A DNA stretch of 38,801 bases from a virus. The notes beneath the pieces were generated by a model. It did no database searches, was not told the DNA's origin, and saw nothing but the letters and a program-made list of their open reading frames with translations. The stretch spans positions 1-38,801 of IMG/VR virus record IMGVR_UViG_3300045789_000579; one strand, 5' to 3'. The translations under genes and the position numbers were made by a program. This document shows positions 32,033-38,704 of this stretch, in pieces; position 1 is the stretch's first letter; the number at the start of each line of letters is the position of its first letter.

Positions 32033-32248
32033 ATGGAAGAGCATTTGCAAGAACAAAAAGACCAGCCGTTAATGTCGCTAGCTCAGATTGAGGTTAAACT
32101 TAAATCTAGACGCTTATACTTTGTCGCTAAAGAAACTGGGCTGTCGTATCCAACTTTAAAAAAGATGGCTGACGGCGAGAACGCTAATTATACTTTAGCG
32201 ACGTTAAGGGCAATAAGCGATTATCTAAGGGACGAAGAATGCGAATAA
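32033..32248 (+). CDS. Small HTH transcription regulator
   Basis: A 71-residue protein. LKSRRLYFVAKETGLSYPTLKKMADGE fits a helix-turn-helix of the Cro/XRE type, with helix, GLSYPT turn and recognition helix, followed by the dimer-type helix TLATLRAISDYL. It sits in the divergent control region, so it is the natural candidate to bind the shared GTAAAA-N4-TTTTAC palindromes. Its small size is Cro-like. No ligand domain is present. Confidence 0.7.
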   Translation: MEEHLQEQKDQPLMSLAQIEVKLKSRRLYFVAKETGLSYPTLKKMADGENANYTLATLRAISDYLRDEECE

Positions 32249-32298
32249 CTTATAGTTGATTAACAATATAAATAACAACCCAATTATAAGGAGAGGGT

Positions 32299-34674
32299 AT
32301 GGGAAGTATTGCAAAACAATACCTTGACGCCGGTAAAAATTTAACACTGCTGTCCGGTAAAAGGCCAATATTAGATGGATGGACAGAAATAACATTGGAC
32401 GAAGATCGAATACTATCGCACAAAGGAAACCTAGGATGGGTTATAGGCGATGGCGATTTAGTTGTTGACGTTGACCCTAAGAATGGGGGCGAAGATAGTT
32501 TCAATAAGATGTTGGACGATGTTCTTGTTACTGAGCAAGATCTGCTACGAATGTCGCCAACAGTAAGAACACCATCCGGTGGTTTCCATATTTATTTGAA
32601 GCTGCCTAATAGTTGTAATGGCGCTAGGTTCAGAAAAACGCTGAACAAAATTTATCCAGGGATTGATTTCTTAACTAAAGGATCTCAATGCGTCATTCCT
32701 GGTAGTAAAACTGACAAAGGAGAATATAGATGGGAAGATGATCTATTCGGTGAGTTTTATCAAGTTAATGCACCTCAAAGGTTGATAGATCTTATAAGGG
32801 TCGATGATTCTATGGTTAACAAACCGGCCGAGCAAGGACTTGACGACCTCGGTGACTTTGAAGGAATTATTGGAGGAAAGTCGTCCACCTGGTCAGAACA
32901 ACGTGTGCTTGAGATGTTAGATTCTCTTGACGCGTCCATGGACAACAATGAGTGGGTTAAAGTCGGTATGGCTTTACACGACTGGGATCCTGTAGATGGT
33001 TTGAGGCTTTGGGAGCAATGGTCTTTGTCAGGTGATAACTACGAAGAAGGTCAAACCGAAAAAAGATGGCGAAGCTTTGATATAGGCGGGGGTGTTACCT
33101 TAGGATCTATCTCATATATGTGCAAAGAGATAGACTACGATCTGTCTGCTGAAAGAGTTGAGAAATATCTTAGGATTATTAAGAAAAGCGACGCTAAAGG
33201 ATTGCAATTCGATCTAGCACCTAAGTTAAAGAAGGAATCATTCTCTGACATCAATAAAGAGATTATTGTCAAATGTTTCCAGGACAGATTCAAAGAATTG
33301 ACAAGCGTTAAGCTGCCGATATCTCAAATAAGAACAATGTTGATGGACAAGAGTAAGTTTGCTGATGGCCAACTAGTAGACAACGAAGATCTCGATGTGC
33401 CTGAATGGTGTAAGCATTGGGTCTATGTCAATAGCCATTCGGCTTTCATGGACCTAAACACGTTAGTATTGCATAAGAGCGAATCGTTTAATATTGAAAA
33501 CGGCAAACAAGTACCTCCCAACGAATCTGGTAGTAAAGTATCGGCGGCTAAGTTTGTTGCTGATTCAGGGTTTATTAACCAAGTCCATGCATTAGCTTAT
33601 TTGCCAACGCATGACGAAGCTATCTGTTCGATCGACGGCCTCAGGGTATTAAATTGCTTTAGTCCTAAGTCTGTACCTGAAGAAGCGACTGAACATACGC
33701 CGGAGGGACTAGAGGCTATCGAGGTCGTCAAAAGGCATATTAAGTTTATTTGTGGAAACAGCAAAGATGCCGATATATTTACCCAGTGGCTAGCTCACCA
33801 AGTTCAATTTCCAGGTAGGCAAGTGTTGTGGTCTCCTGTTATCCAATCGGTTCAGGGCGTAGGTAAGTCGTTCTTCGGTGAATTATTAAGAGCCTGTTTA
33901 GGTGACAGAAATGTAGGTACAGTTTCCCCTGGCCAAGTGGTCAGTGATTTCAACGGATGGGCGACAAACGTTGTTGTCAATATATTAGAAGAACTTCGAG
34001 TTAAAGGCCATAATCGATATGACGCTGTCAATGCTTTAAAACCTTTAATCACAGATAGGATGATTCAGGTCAACGACAAAGGCGTCAAACAATATATGAC
34101 CTACAATACCACTAACTACATGTGTTTCACTAACTATAAGGATGCGTTACCTCTTGATGGTCACGATAGGCGTTGGTGGGTGATCTATGCGCCAATTGAT
34201 TCTCTATCAAACATGAGAAAGTTTGTAGGTGAAGATGCTGTGACATATTTTCCAAAGTTGTTCAAAGCAGTCAACAACAATCCAACTGAGATGCGTAAGT
34301 GGCTTCTAGAGTACAAAATATCACAATCGTTTATAGATATTAAGCAAGCACCTATGACTGACCATAAGAAGTCCATGATTGAGACTGAGGAAGCGGCATT
34401 CGAAGGACTATATGAGATCAAAGAGCTTATCAAAAAAGGTGGCAAATATTTCAACGAGCAAGTGGTTTGTTCAGTCGATCTGTTTGATGCAATGATCTTC
34501 GATTATCCTGAGATTGAGATTCCTAGGAATAAGCGGCACCTGATCTTGAAGAAATTAGGTTATACAATTGCATCTAATAGCATTAAAATTGATGGTAAGG
34601 TTAGGAAGGTGTGGAGTAAATCGACTATGAGCAATGCTGTCATAAGAGAGGCATTAATATCTGAAGACCTTTAG
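32299..34674 (+). CDS. Primase-polymerase / SF3-type helicase
   Basis: A 791-residue replication protein with GGAG before its ATG. The N-terminal AEP prim-pol domain has VVDVDP (D57 and D59), GGFHIYLK (H97) and GIDFLTKGSQCVIPGSKT. Residues about 205-280 form a PriCT-2-like domain (EWVKVGMALHDWDPVDG to KRWRSFDIGGG). The helicase domain has the Walker A loop GVGKS near 520, then VVVNILEELRV, MIQVNDKGVKQY and NYMCFTNYKDALPLDGHDRRWWV, as in phage DUF5906/D5-like helicases. It probably primes and unwinds at the adjacent repeat-rich origin. Confidence 0.85.
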   Translation: MGSIAKQYLDAGKNLTLLSGKRPILDGWTEITLDEDRILSHKGNLGWVIGDGDLVVDVDPKNGGEDSFNKMLDDVLVTEQDLLRMSPTVRTPSGGFHIYLKLPNSCNGARFRKTLNKIYPGIDFLTKGSQCVIPGSKTDKGEYRWEDDLFGEFYQVNAPQRLIDLIRVDDSMVNKPAEQGLDDLGDFEGIIGGKSSTWSEQRVLEMLDSLDASMDNNEWVKVGMALHDWDPVDGLRLWEQWSLSGDNYEEGQTEKRWRSFDIGGGVTLGSISYMCKEIDYDLSAERVEKYLRIIKKSDAKGLQFDLAPKLKKESFSDINKEIIVKCFQDRFKELTSVKLPISQIRTMLMDKSKFADGQLVDNEDLDVPEWCKHWVYVNSHSAFMDLNTLVLHKSESFNIENGKQVPPNESGSKVSAAKFVADSGFINQVHALAYLPTHDEAICSIDGLRVLNCFSPKSVPEEATEHTPEGLEAIEVVKRHIKFICGNSKDADIFTQWLAHQVQFPGRQVLWSPVIQSVQGVGKSFFGELLRACLGDRNVGTVSPGQVVSDFNGWATNVVVNILEELRVKGHNRYDAVNALKPLITDRMIQVNDKGVKQYMTYNTTNYMCFTNYKDALPLDGHDRRWWVIYAPIDSLSNMRKFVGEDAVTYFPKLFKAVNNNPTEMRKWLLEYKISQSFIDIKQAPMTDHKKSMIETEEAAFEGLYEIKELIKKGGKYFNEQVVCSVDLFDAMIFDYPEIEIPRNKRHLILKKLGYTIASNSIKIDGKVRKVWSKSTMSNAVIREALISEDL

Positions 34675-34718
34675 TATTTTTTTTGTAAAACTTCTCAGGC
34701 CTTTATAGGCCAACTCAC

Positions 34719-34762
34719 AACCTATATAATGCTATGTGCGTGGCTTTATATAGGTTTTTTTT
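34719..34762 (+). terminator. Intrinsic terminator after the primase gene
   Basis: An 11-base inverted repeat AACCTATATAA / TTATATAGGTT (34719-34729 and 34746-34756) is followed by a run of eight T residues. The stem is AT-rich with a 16-base loop, so it may be only moderately strong. It ends the HTH-primase transcript. Confidence 0.6.
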
Positions 34763-34771
34763 GACTAAAAT

Positions 34772-35340
34772 AAAAAGGTAACGAGCAAAGGTAACGAGGA
34801 TTTCGTTTGCTGTTACCTTTCTGTAAAAAGGTAACGAGCAAAGGTAACGAGGATTTCGTTTGCTGTTACCTTTTTAAAAAAGGTAACGAGCAAAGGTTAC
34901 TATAGATTGGTTTGCTGTTACCTTTTAGCTTTTTGGTCAATAAATGTACAAAAGCCCAAAAGGTTATTATAGAAACCGCTATAATAACCTAGATCGTTAC
35001 CTTTCTCGTTACCTCCCAAGTTGTTGTTTTCATTATTTATACTACTAAAAGGTTATTAGGTTATATTAAAATAATAATTTATAAAATATATAGGGGAATG
35101 AATAATGGTAATAGGTACTACTGTTGGTATATAAAAACATTCCTCTATATATAGGGACTTTTCCCGCTCGTTACCTTTTCAAAATCGCGATATTTCCAGG
35201 AAACCCTTTGGAGTCAACAACTTGGCGAGGTTACTATAGAAAAAATCCTCGTTACCTTTTGAAAAAACATCAACGTTATCAACAACTTAAAAGGTTACAT
35301 TAAAGGTTATTATAGTCGCCGGCACCGTTACCTTTTCAAA
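34772..35340 (+). repeat. GGTAACGAG / GGTTATTATAG repeat cluster, candidate origin
   Basis: This non-coding stretch has about 20 related motifs in both orientations. GGTAACGAG occurs at 34777, 34790, 34830, 34843 and 34882. GGTTACTATAG occurs at 34895 and 35229, and GGTTATTATAG at 34962 and 35305. Complement GTTACC occurs at 34812, 34865, 34917, 34997, 35009, 35170, 35251 and 35327. The first part is three tandem units of about 52 bases, each flanked by AAAAAGGTAAC / GTTACCTTTTT arms and so able to form a hairpin. With the primase-helicase gene next door, an iteron-type replication origin is the best explanation. A regulatory array is the alternative. Confidence 0.7.
35087..35151. repeat. Long inverted repeat inside the origin-like region
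   Basis: Arms TATATAGGGGAATG (35087-35100) and CATTCCTCTATATA (35138-35151) are complementary except for one base and enclose 37 bases with a GGTAATAGGTACTAC segment. This could fold as a stem-loop in single-stranded DNA, or bind a dimeric protein. Confidence 0.6.
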
Positions 35341-35360
35341 ATCGCGGTATTTTATAATAA

Positions 35361-35400
35361 GTAAAATATATTTTACTTTTAGCGAAAAAGTGTGTACTAT
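35361..35400 (+). promoter_or_regulatory. Rightward early promoter with perfect operator
   Basis: The -35 is TTTACT (35372-35377) and the -10 TACTAT (35395-35400), 17 bases apart. The palindrome GTAAAATATATTTTAC (35361-35376) covers the -35. A GATGAG/CTCATC hairpin (35411-35427) lies in the leader before the first small gene. It would drive the small-gene run at 35444-37753. Confidence 0.65.
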
Positions 35401-35443
35401 ATTTCTACCTGATGAGAATAGCTCATCGAAATAAAAGGATAAA

Positions 35444-35632
35444 ATGATGAAAGACGATGTAATCAAAGAGATTCAAGAAATGCAAAGATTAGGAATGTGC
35501 AAAAATCTAAACTTAGTAGAAATAATCAACTCAGGAAAATATGATGACGAAATTGAAGATATGAAACATTGCAGTGTCTCTGAAGTTGCAGATATGATTA
35601 TCCAATTAGACCGTCTGTTTAATCAGCCATGA
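35444..35632 (+). CDS. Small unknown early protein (62 aa)
   Basis: A 62-residue acidic helical protein (DDVIKEIQEMQRLGMCKNLN to VADMIIQLDRLFNQP). Two adjacent ATGs (35444 and 35447) follow AAGGA, and the second has the better spacing. It is the first gene after the operator promoter. Its stop overlaps the next ATG (ATGA). No family was recognised; small acidic early phage proteins often target host factors, but nothing in the sequence shows that here. Confidence 0.6.
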   Translation: MMKDDVIKEIQEMQRLGMCKNLNLVEIINSGKYDDEIEDMKHCSVSEVADMIIQLDRLFNQP

Positions 35633-35793
35633 TTGATGATAAACCACACTCAAACAATAAAAGCGAGCCACCTGTAGCGCCTGCTTCAGACGAAACAGTG
35701 CTCGAGTGTATCGATTGTGGTCGCGATAGTTACAATCGACTAAGATGTCGCAATTGTGACGACTCTCGCCAACAACTTTTAAAAGGAAACTAA
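35629..35793 (+). CDS. Small zinc-finger-like protein (54 aa)
   Basis: A 54-residue frame MIDDKPHSNNKSEPPVAPAS to LLKGN. The motif CIDCGRDSYNRLRCRNC gives two CxxC pairs 11 residues apart, so it probably binds one zinc ion as a small ribbon. The N-terminal 25 residues look disordered. It starts in the stop of the previous gene (ATGA) and ends in a TAA with AAAAGGAAA just before the next gene. It may bind nucleic acid or protein; function unknown. Confidence 0.6.
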   Translation: MIDDKPHSNNKSEPPVAPASDETVLECIDCGRDSYNRLRCRNCDDSRQQLLKGN

Positions 35794-35794
35794 A

Positions 35795-35968
35795 ATGATT
35801 GAAGCAATTGACCTATCTCAAGAGCAAGAGGTTTACGACTTTTTGAACCGAGAAATATTGAAAGAACCTATTTCAGATGAAGAGCTAAGTGTTAAACTGA
35901 AGGAAGAATTCTACTTCACTAAAAATGAAGCAAGCCGGTGGTTAGATAAATGGAGCAAAAGATCATGA
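35795..35968 (+). CDS. Small acidic helical protein (57 aa)
   Basis: A 57-residue frame MIEAIDLSQEQEVYDFLNRE to WLDKWSKRS. AAAAGGAAAC lies just upstream at good spacing, and its stop overlaps the next gene's ATG. It is probably three helices. No family was recognised. It belongs to the run of tiny genes controlled by the promoter at 35361. Confidence 0.55.
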   Translation: MIEAIDLSQEQEVYDFLNREILKEPISDEELSVKLKEEFYFTKNEASRWLDKWSKRS

Positions 35969-36195
35969 GAAAAAAATCTAAACATTCAGATCTTGTTATT
36001 TTTGTGATACTTATTTCTATGATAATCCTTGGGGTTCATCAGGTTATCACAGTTCGAAGTTTCGGCATCTATCCTAATGGCAAATGCGCCTACGAAGAAG
36101 TCGATATTGGTAAGACTGCTTGCCCTGAAGTTCTACCTAGGAACAAGTCTACACACAAAGTGTCACCTAATTGGGCACATTCAACTAAGCGCTGA
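35965..36195 (+). CDS. Small single-pass membrane protein
   Basis: A 76-residue protein from MRKKSKHSD; the ATG at 35965 overlaps the previous stop (ATGA), and a longer in-frame start at 35950 is possible. A basic N-terminus is followed by one membrane segment (LVIFVILISMIILGVHQVI), then a hydrophilic part with two cysteines (CAYEEVDIGKTAC). The positive-inside rule suggests the short N-terminus is cytoplasmic and the tail periplasmic. Function unknown. It could be an early membrane factor; a holin is unlikely in this early cluster. Confidence 0.55.
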   Translation: MRKKSKHSDLVIFVILISMIILGVHQVITVRSFGIYPNGKCAYEEVDIGKTACPEVLPRNKSTHKVSPNWAHSTKR

Positions 36196-36216
36196 GCAGC
36201 AAAACGGAGTATTAAT

Positions 36217-36612
36217 ATGACTGAATTTAAACAAGGCCAAATGATTGAAGTTAGTAACTATGAAACCTTTCCAAAGAAACATAGCTACCAAAGGGAATTT
36301 GTATGGGGCTGTGATACGTATTGGTGTATAAGCGGACACGATAAAAAAGAATTATCATCTTGGACTTTCGCACGAGTTATTCCTGAGAAAAAATACAGGT
36401 CATTTGCTTTCGACACTTTCCCCAAGCAGTTAGTCTTTGCAAGAATAAAAGATAGAGAAGTAGGTGAAAGAGCAAGCGGTATAGTCAATGCCCACAAGGA
36501 TGAAGGTATCCTAGTATTTGATTGCACCATGAGTTATGAGTACGCTTTTAACATTATAGAAATTTCATTAGATGGAGGTAAAACATGGCAACCTTGCGGT
36601 GAGGAACTATGA
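36217..36612 (+). CDS. Unknown phage protein (131 aa)
   Basis: A 131-residue protein with GGAG before its ATG. It is beta-rich with many aromatic residues: NYETFPKKHSYQREFVWGCD, FARVIPEKKYRSFAFD, ISLDGGKTWQPCGEE. A short SLDGGKTW piece resembles an Asp-box, but only one copy is seen, so no sialidase-type fold can be claimed. Its end overlaps the next start by 4 bases. Function unknown. Confidence 0.6.
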   Translation: MTEFKQGQMIEVSNYETFPKKHSYQREFVWGCDTYWCISGHDKKELSSWTFARVIPEKKYRSFAFDTFPKQLVFARIKDREVGERASGIVNAHKDEGILVFDCTMSYEYAFNIIEISLDGGKTWQPCGEEL

Positions 36613-36890
36613 TACAAGGTTCAGTCAGGTACAAAATAACTCATAAAAGAGGTCTACCTTATCCGGAGTTTTACGTTTGCGTAACTGACCCAAGGGATAA
36701 TGGTAAGAGGCAATACGTTAAACACTTCGCCATTGGTAAGAAGAGATCAGCTAAAGAAGCTAAAAAACAAGCACTTGCTCACTTATTAGAAATCCAAAAT
36801 GAGTTCAGAGCGTTAGGGTTCAATGTTGGATATGGGACCCTAATGAACGCACCTATGAAGAGACGTAAGAAGGAGAACTTAGATGGGTAA
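36609..36890 (+). CDS. Small AP2-like DNA-binding protein
   Basis: A 93-residue basic protein. YKITHKRGLPYPEFYVCVTD then GKRQYVKHFAIGKKRSAKEA followed by a helix KKQALAHLLEIQNEF has the three-strands-plus-helix arrangement of AP2/integrase arm-type DNA-binding domains. The C-terminus is lysine-rich. No nuclease or recombinase domain is attached, so it may be a stand-alone DNA-binding protein. It overlaps the next tiny gene by 8 bases. Confidence 0.5.
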   Translation: MIQGSVRYKITHKRGLPYPEFYVCVTDPRDNGKRQYVKHFAIGKKRSAKEAKKQALAHLLEIQNEFRALGFNVGYGTLMNAPMKRRKKENLDG

Positions 36891-36972
36891 GCATAAACAG
36901 GCTAAGAGTCAGTGCTGTGGTAATGAGCACCCTGAGAGGCTCACGTTCGACCAGTGGAGGGAGTTGTTATGA
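36883..36972 (+). CDS. Tiny protein (29 aa)
   Basis: A 29-residue frame (MGKHKQAKSQ then CCGNEHPERLTFDQWREL). AAGGAG lies 8 bases before the ATG, and its stop overlaps the next start (ATGA). Good ribosome site and coupling support translation, but size makes it uncertain. A Cys-Cys pair and a His could bind metal. Confidence 0.4.
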   Translation: MGKHKQAKSQCCGNEHPERLTFDQWRELL

Positions 36973-37049
36973 AGAACTGGGCCATGCTCGACTACATCAA
37001 CTCGGTGTTAGCTGTAACCTTACCAGCGATATTAATGCTTAACTTTTAA
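36969..37049 (+). CDS. Tiny hydrophobic peptide (26 aa)
   Basis: A 26-residue frame (MKNWAMLDYI then NSVLAVTLPAILMLNF) whose ATG overlaps the previous stop. GGAGGG is just upstream, 7 bases from the ATG. The second half is a short membrane-like segment. It could be a membrane peptide. It is too small to name. Confidence 0.4.
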   Translation: MKNWAMLDYINSVLAVTLPAILMLNF

Positions 37050-37063
37050 AACAGGAGTAAGAA

Positions 37064-37753
37064 GTGAATTATAAAATTAAGAACAGATACACAGGTGAAG
37101 TGATTTTAACATTGGAAAACAGAGCCAACCTTCGTGGAGCCAATCTTCGTGAAGCCGACCTTCTTGGAGCCGACCTTCGTGGAGCCAACCTTTATGGAGC
37201 CAACCTTCGTGAAGCCGACCTTCTTGGAGCCGACCTTTGTGGAGCCGACCTTCGTGGAGCCGACCTTCGTGGAGCCAACCTTCGTGTAGCCGACCTTCGT
37301 GAAGCCAACCTTCGTGGAGCCAATCTTCGTGAAGCCGACCTTCTTGGAGCCGACCTTCGTGAAGCCAACCTTCGTGGAGCCGACCTTCGTGGAGCCAACC
37401 TTCGTGGAGCCAACCTTTATGAAGCCGACCTTCGTGGAGCCAACCTTTATGGAGCCAACCTTCGTGAAGCCGACCTTCGTGGAGCCAACCTTTATGGAGC
37501 CAACCTTCGTGGAGCCGACCTTCGTGGAGCCAACCTTCGTGAAGCCGACCTTCTGATCATCCAGAATATCGGTAGTGAGTCAGGAACACTAATAGCAACA
37601 TGGGAAGGTGATGATTGTCATGTAACACGAGGTTGCTTCAGTGGAACTCTTGGTGAGTTTGAAGAAGCAGTGAAAAAGACCCATGAAGGTTCTCAGTACT
37701 ATCATGAGTACATGCATGTAATAATGTTAATCCAATTAAGAATGAAGAAATAA
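37064..37753 (+). CDS. Pentapeptide repeat protein
   Basis: A 229-residue protein starting at GTG 37064, with AGGAG 6 bases upstream. Residues about 22-165 are some 28 pentapeptides of the A(D/N)LRG / A(D/N)LxE type, which form a right-handed four-sided beta helix. The last 65 residues ([19 protein letters not shown] to LRMKK) match the C-terminal tail common in phage pentapeptide proteins. Qnr/MfpA-type pentapeptide proteins mimic DNA and bind gyrase, but most phage members have no tested function, so gyrase or restriction-enzyme inhibition is only a possibility. Confidence 0.8.
   Translation: MNYKIKNRYTGEVILTLENRANLRGANLREADLLGADLRGANLYGANLREADLLGADLCGADLRGADLRGANLRVADLREANLRGANLREADLLGADLREANLRGADLRGANLRGANLYEADLRGANLYGANLREADLRGANLYGANLRGADLRGANLREADLLIIQNIGSESGTLIATWEGDDCHVTRGCFSGTLGEFEEAVKKTHEGSQYYHEYMHVIMLIQLRMKK
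37130..37552 (+). repeat. 15-base tandem repeat array encoding pentapeptides
   Basis: About 28 copies of a 15-base unit of the type GCCAACCTTCGTGGA run without interruption. Variants affect mainly two codons (GAC/AAC and GGA/GAA), and the silent positions are nearly constant, so the array looks recently expanded and likely varies in copy number. Long open frames on the other strand and phases here are by-products of the repeat. Confidence 0.85.
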
Positions 37754-37757
37754 ATCA

Positions 37758-37785
37758 TTGACACACTGTGTCATTAATATAGAAT
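37758..37785 (+). promoter_or_regulatory. Sigma-70 promoter of the methyltransferase, with palindrome
   Basis: A consensus -35 TTGACA (37758-37763) and a TAGAAT -10 (37780-37785) are 16 bases apart. A perfect palindrome TGACACA-C-TGTGTCA (37759-37773) covers the -35 and may be an operator different from the GTAAAA type. It ends 11 bases before the predicted cassette junction. Confidence 0.65.
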
Positions 37786-37830
37786 GCTTTACGTTGTTAT
37801 GTTGCACCTTCACAAAACTAGGAGAATAGA

Positions 37831-38541
37831 TTGATTAATTTAATGCAGGGTGACTGCCTTGAAAAAATGAAAGAAATACCTGACGGCTCAGTTGATATGA
37901 TTTTGACTGACCCGCCTTATGGTACTACAGGTTGTAAATGGGATTCAGTTATACCGATAGAGCCAATGTGGGAGCAGTTGGAGCGAATTATTAAGCCTAA
38001 TGGGGCGATTGTGTTGTTTGGGAGTGAGCCGTTTAGCAGTGCTTTGCGTATGAGCAATATTAAGCAATATAAGTATGATTGGGTTTGGGATAAAAGACTG
38101 CCTAGCGGTATGCAGTTGGCGAAGTATAGGCCGATGATGAGACATGAGAATGTGGTTGTTTTTTGTTTCAATGGAACACCTAACTACTACCCAATAAAAA
38201 CACCACAAAAGAAACGAACAGGTAAAATTCATTCAAAAAGTGAAACATCACCGATAGCCTATGATGACGGAAAGCTAAAAACTTACACTGAAAAGAATCC
38301 ACAAAGTATTCTTGAATTTTATAAGCGTGATGGTAAATCACTACACCCAACCCAAAAACCAGTTGGCCTAATGGAGTATCTGATTAAAACTTACACCAAC
38401 GAGGGCGAAACTGTTTTAGATTTTACAATGGGCAGTGGTAGTACTGGCGTAGCTTGCAAGAACCTAAACCGTAAATTTATTGGTATAGAGCTAGATGAAG
38501 AATACTTTAAGATTGCACAAGATAGAATTAGTGCAACATAA
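37831..38541 (+). CDS. DNA adenine/cytosine-N4 methyltransferase (beta class)
   Basis: A 236-residue protein from a TTG start; GGAG lies 6 bases upstream and MINLMQGDCLEKM is a typical N-terminus. Motif IV is DPPYG (about residues 27-31) and motif I is DFTMGSGSTG near residue 198, so the order is that of beta-class enzymes. HPTQKPVGLMEYLI is motif X-like. It transfers methyl from S-adenosylmethionine to adenine N6 or cytosine N4; target bases cannot be read from sequence. In a phage it would protect DNA from host restriction. It seems to be carried on an integron-like cassette. Confidence 0.85.
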   Translation: MINLMQGDCLEKMKEIPDGSVDMILTDPPYGTTGCKWDSVIPIEPMWEQLERIIKPNGAIVLFGSEPFSSALRMSNIKQYKYDWVWDKRLPSGMQLAKYRPMMRHENVVVFCFNGTPNYYPIKTPQKKRTGKIHSKSETSPIAYDDGKLKTYTEKNPQSILEFYKRDGKSLHPTQKPVGLMEYLIKTYTNEGETVLDFTMGSGSTGVACKNLNRKFIGIELDEEYFKIAQDRISAT

Positions 38542-38629
38542 CCCCAAGCTAAACGGAGAGGAACCGCCCACACTCGCGGAAATTATCGAACAGATACCCG
38601 CCGAGAAGCGAATGGTGGTAGCCATATAA
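38531..38629 (+). CDS. Possible tiny second cassette gene (32 aa)
   Basis: A 32-residue frame from GTG 38531, overlapping the methyltransferase end by 11 bases, with product ending PPTLAEIIEQIPAEKRMVVAI. Its TAA lies inside the attC inverse core, a frequent place for cassette stops. No good ribosome site is seen, so it could be a decayed gene end. Confidence 0.3.
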   Translation: MQHNPKLNGEEPPTLAEIIEQIPAEKRMVVAI

Positions 38630-38683
38630 CCCTCGCTTAACCGCGCGAGCGGTAGCGAGTCGGTTTTAATGCCGTTGTTAGGC
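38624..38683 (+). repeat. attC-like site (integron recombination site)
   Basis: The layout is R'' ATATAAC (38624-38630), 5-base spacer, L'' CTTAACCG (38636-38643), a terminal structure, L' CGGTTTTAA (38661-38669), 7-base spacer, and R' GTTAGGC (38677-38683). L'' and L' pair over seven bases with a small bulge, and TAAC pairs with GTTA. An alternative hairpin CTCGC/GCGAG is also possible. The order and spacing match known attC sites. Confidence 0.65.
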
Positions 38684-38704
38684 GTGAACGAACAGGAGAG
38701 ATTG

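Larger units (their letters stand above)
37797..38677 (+). mobile_element. Integron-type gene cassette (methyltransferase)
   Basis: The left core site G^TTATGT is at 37796-37802 and the right core G^TTAGGC at 38677-38683. The start codon is only 34 bases from the left junction. The inverse core of the right-hand attC-like site, ATATAAC (38624-38630), pairs with the left core GTTATGT except for one G-U pair, as expected if the two ends came from one circular cassette. No integron integrase or full attI is visible in the window. Confidence 0.6.

Noticed and set aside
37130-37552. Possible CRISPR array
   Set aside because: The 15-base units are contiguous with no spacers and encode a known protein repeat. 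The 66-base repeats at 1-193 also lack spacers.
37192-37556. Long open frames in other phases and on the minus strand across the pentapeptide array
   Set aside because: They are low-complexity by-products of a 15-base repeat (for example repeated PTFVE or APRRS units), so they are not genes.
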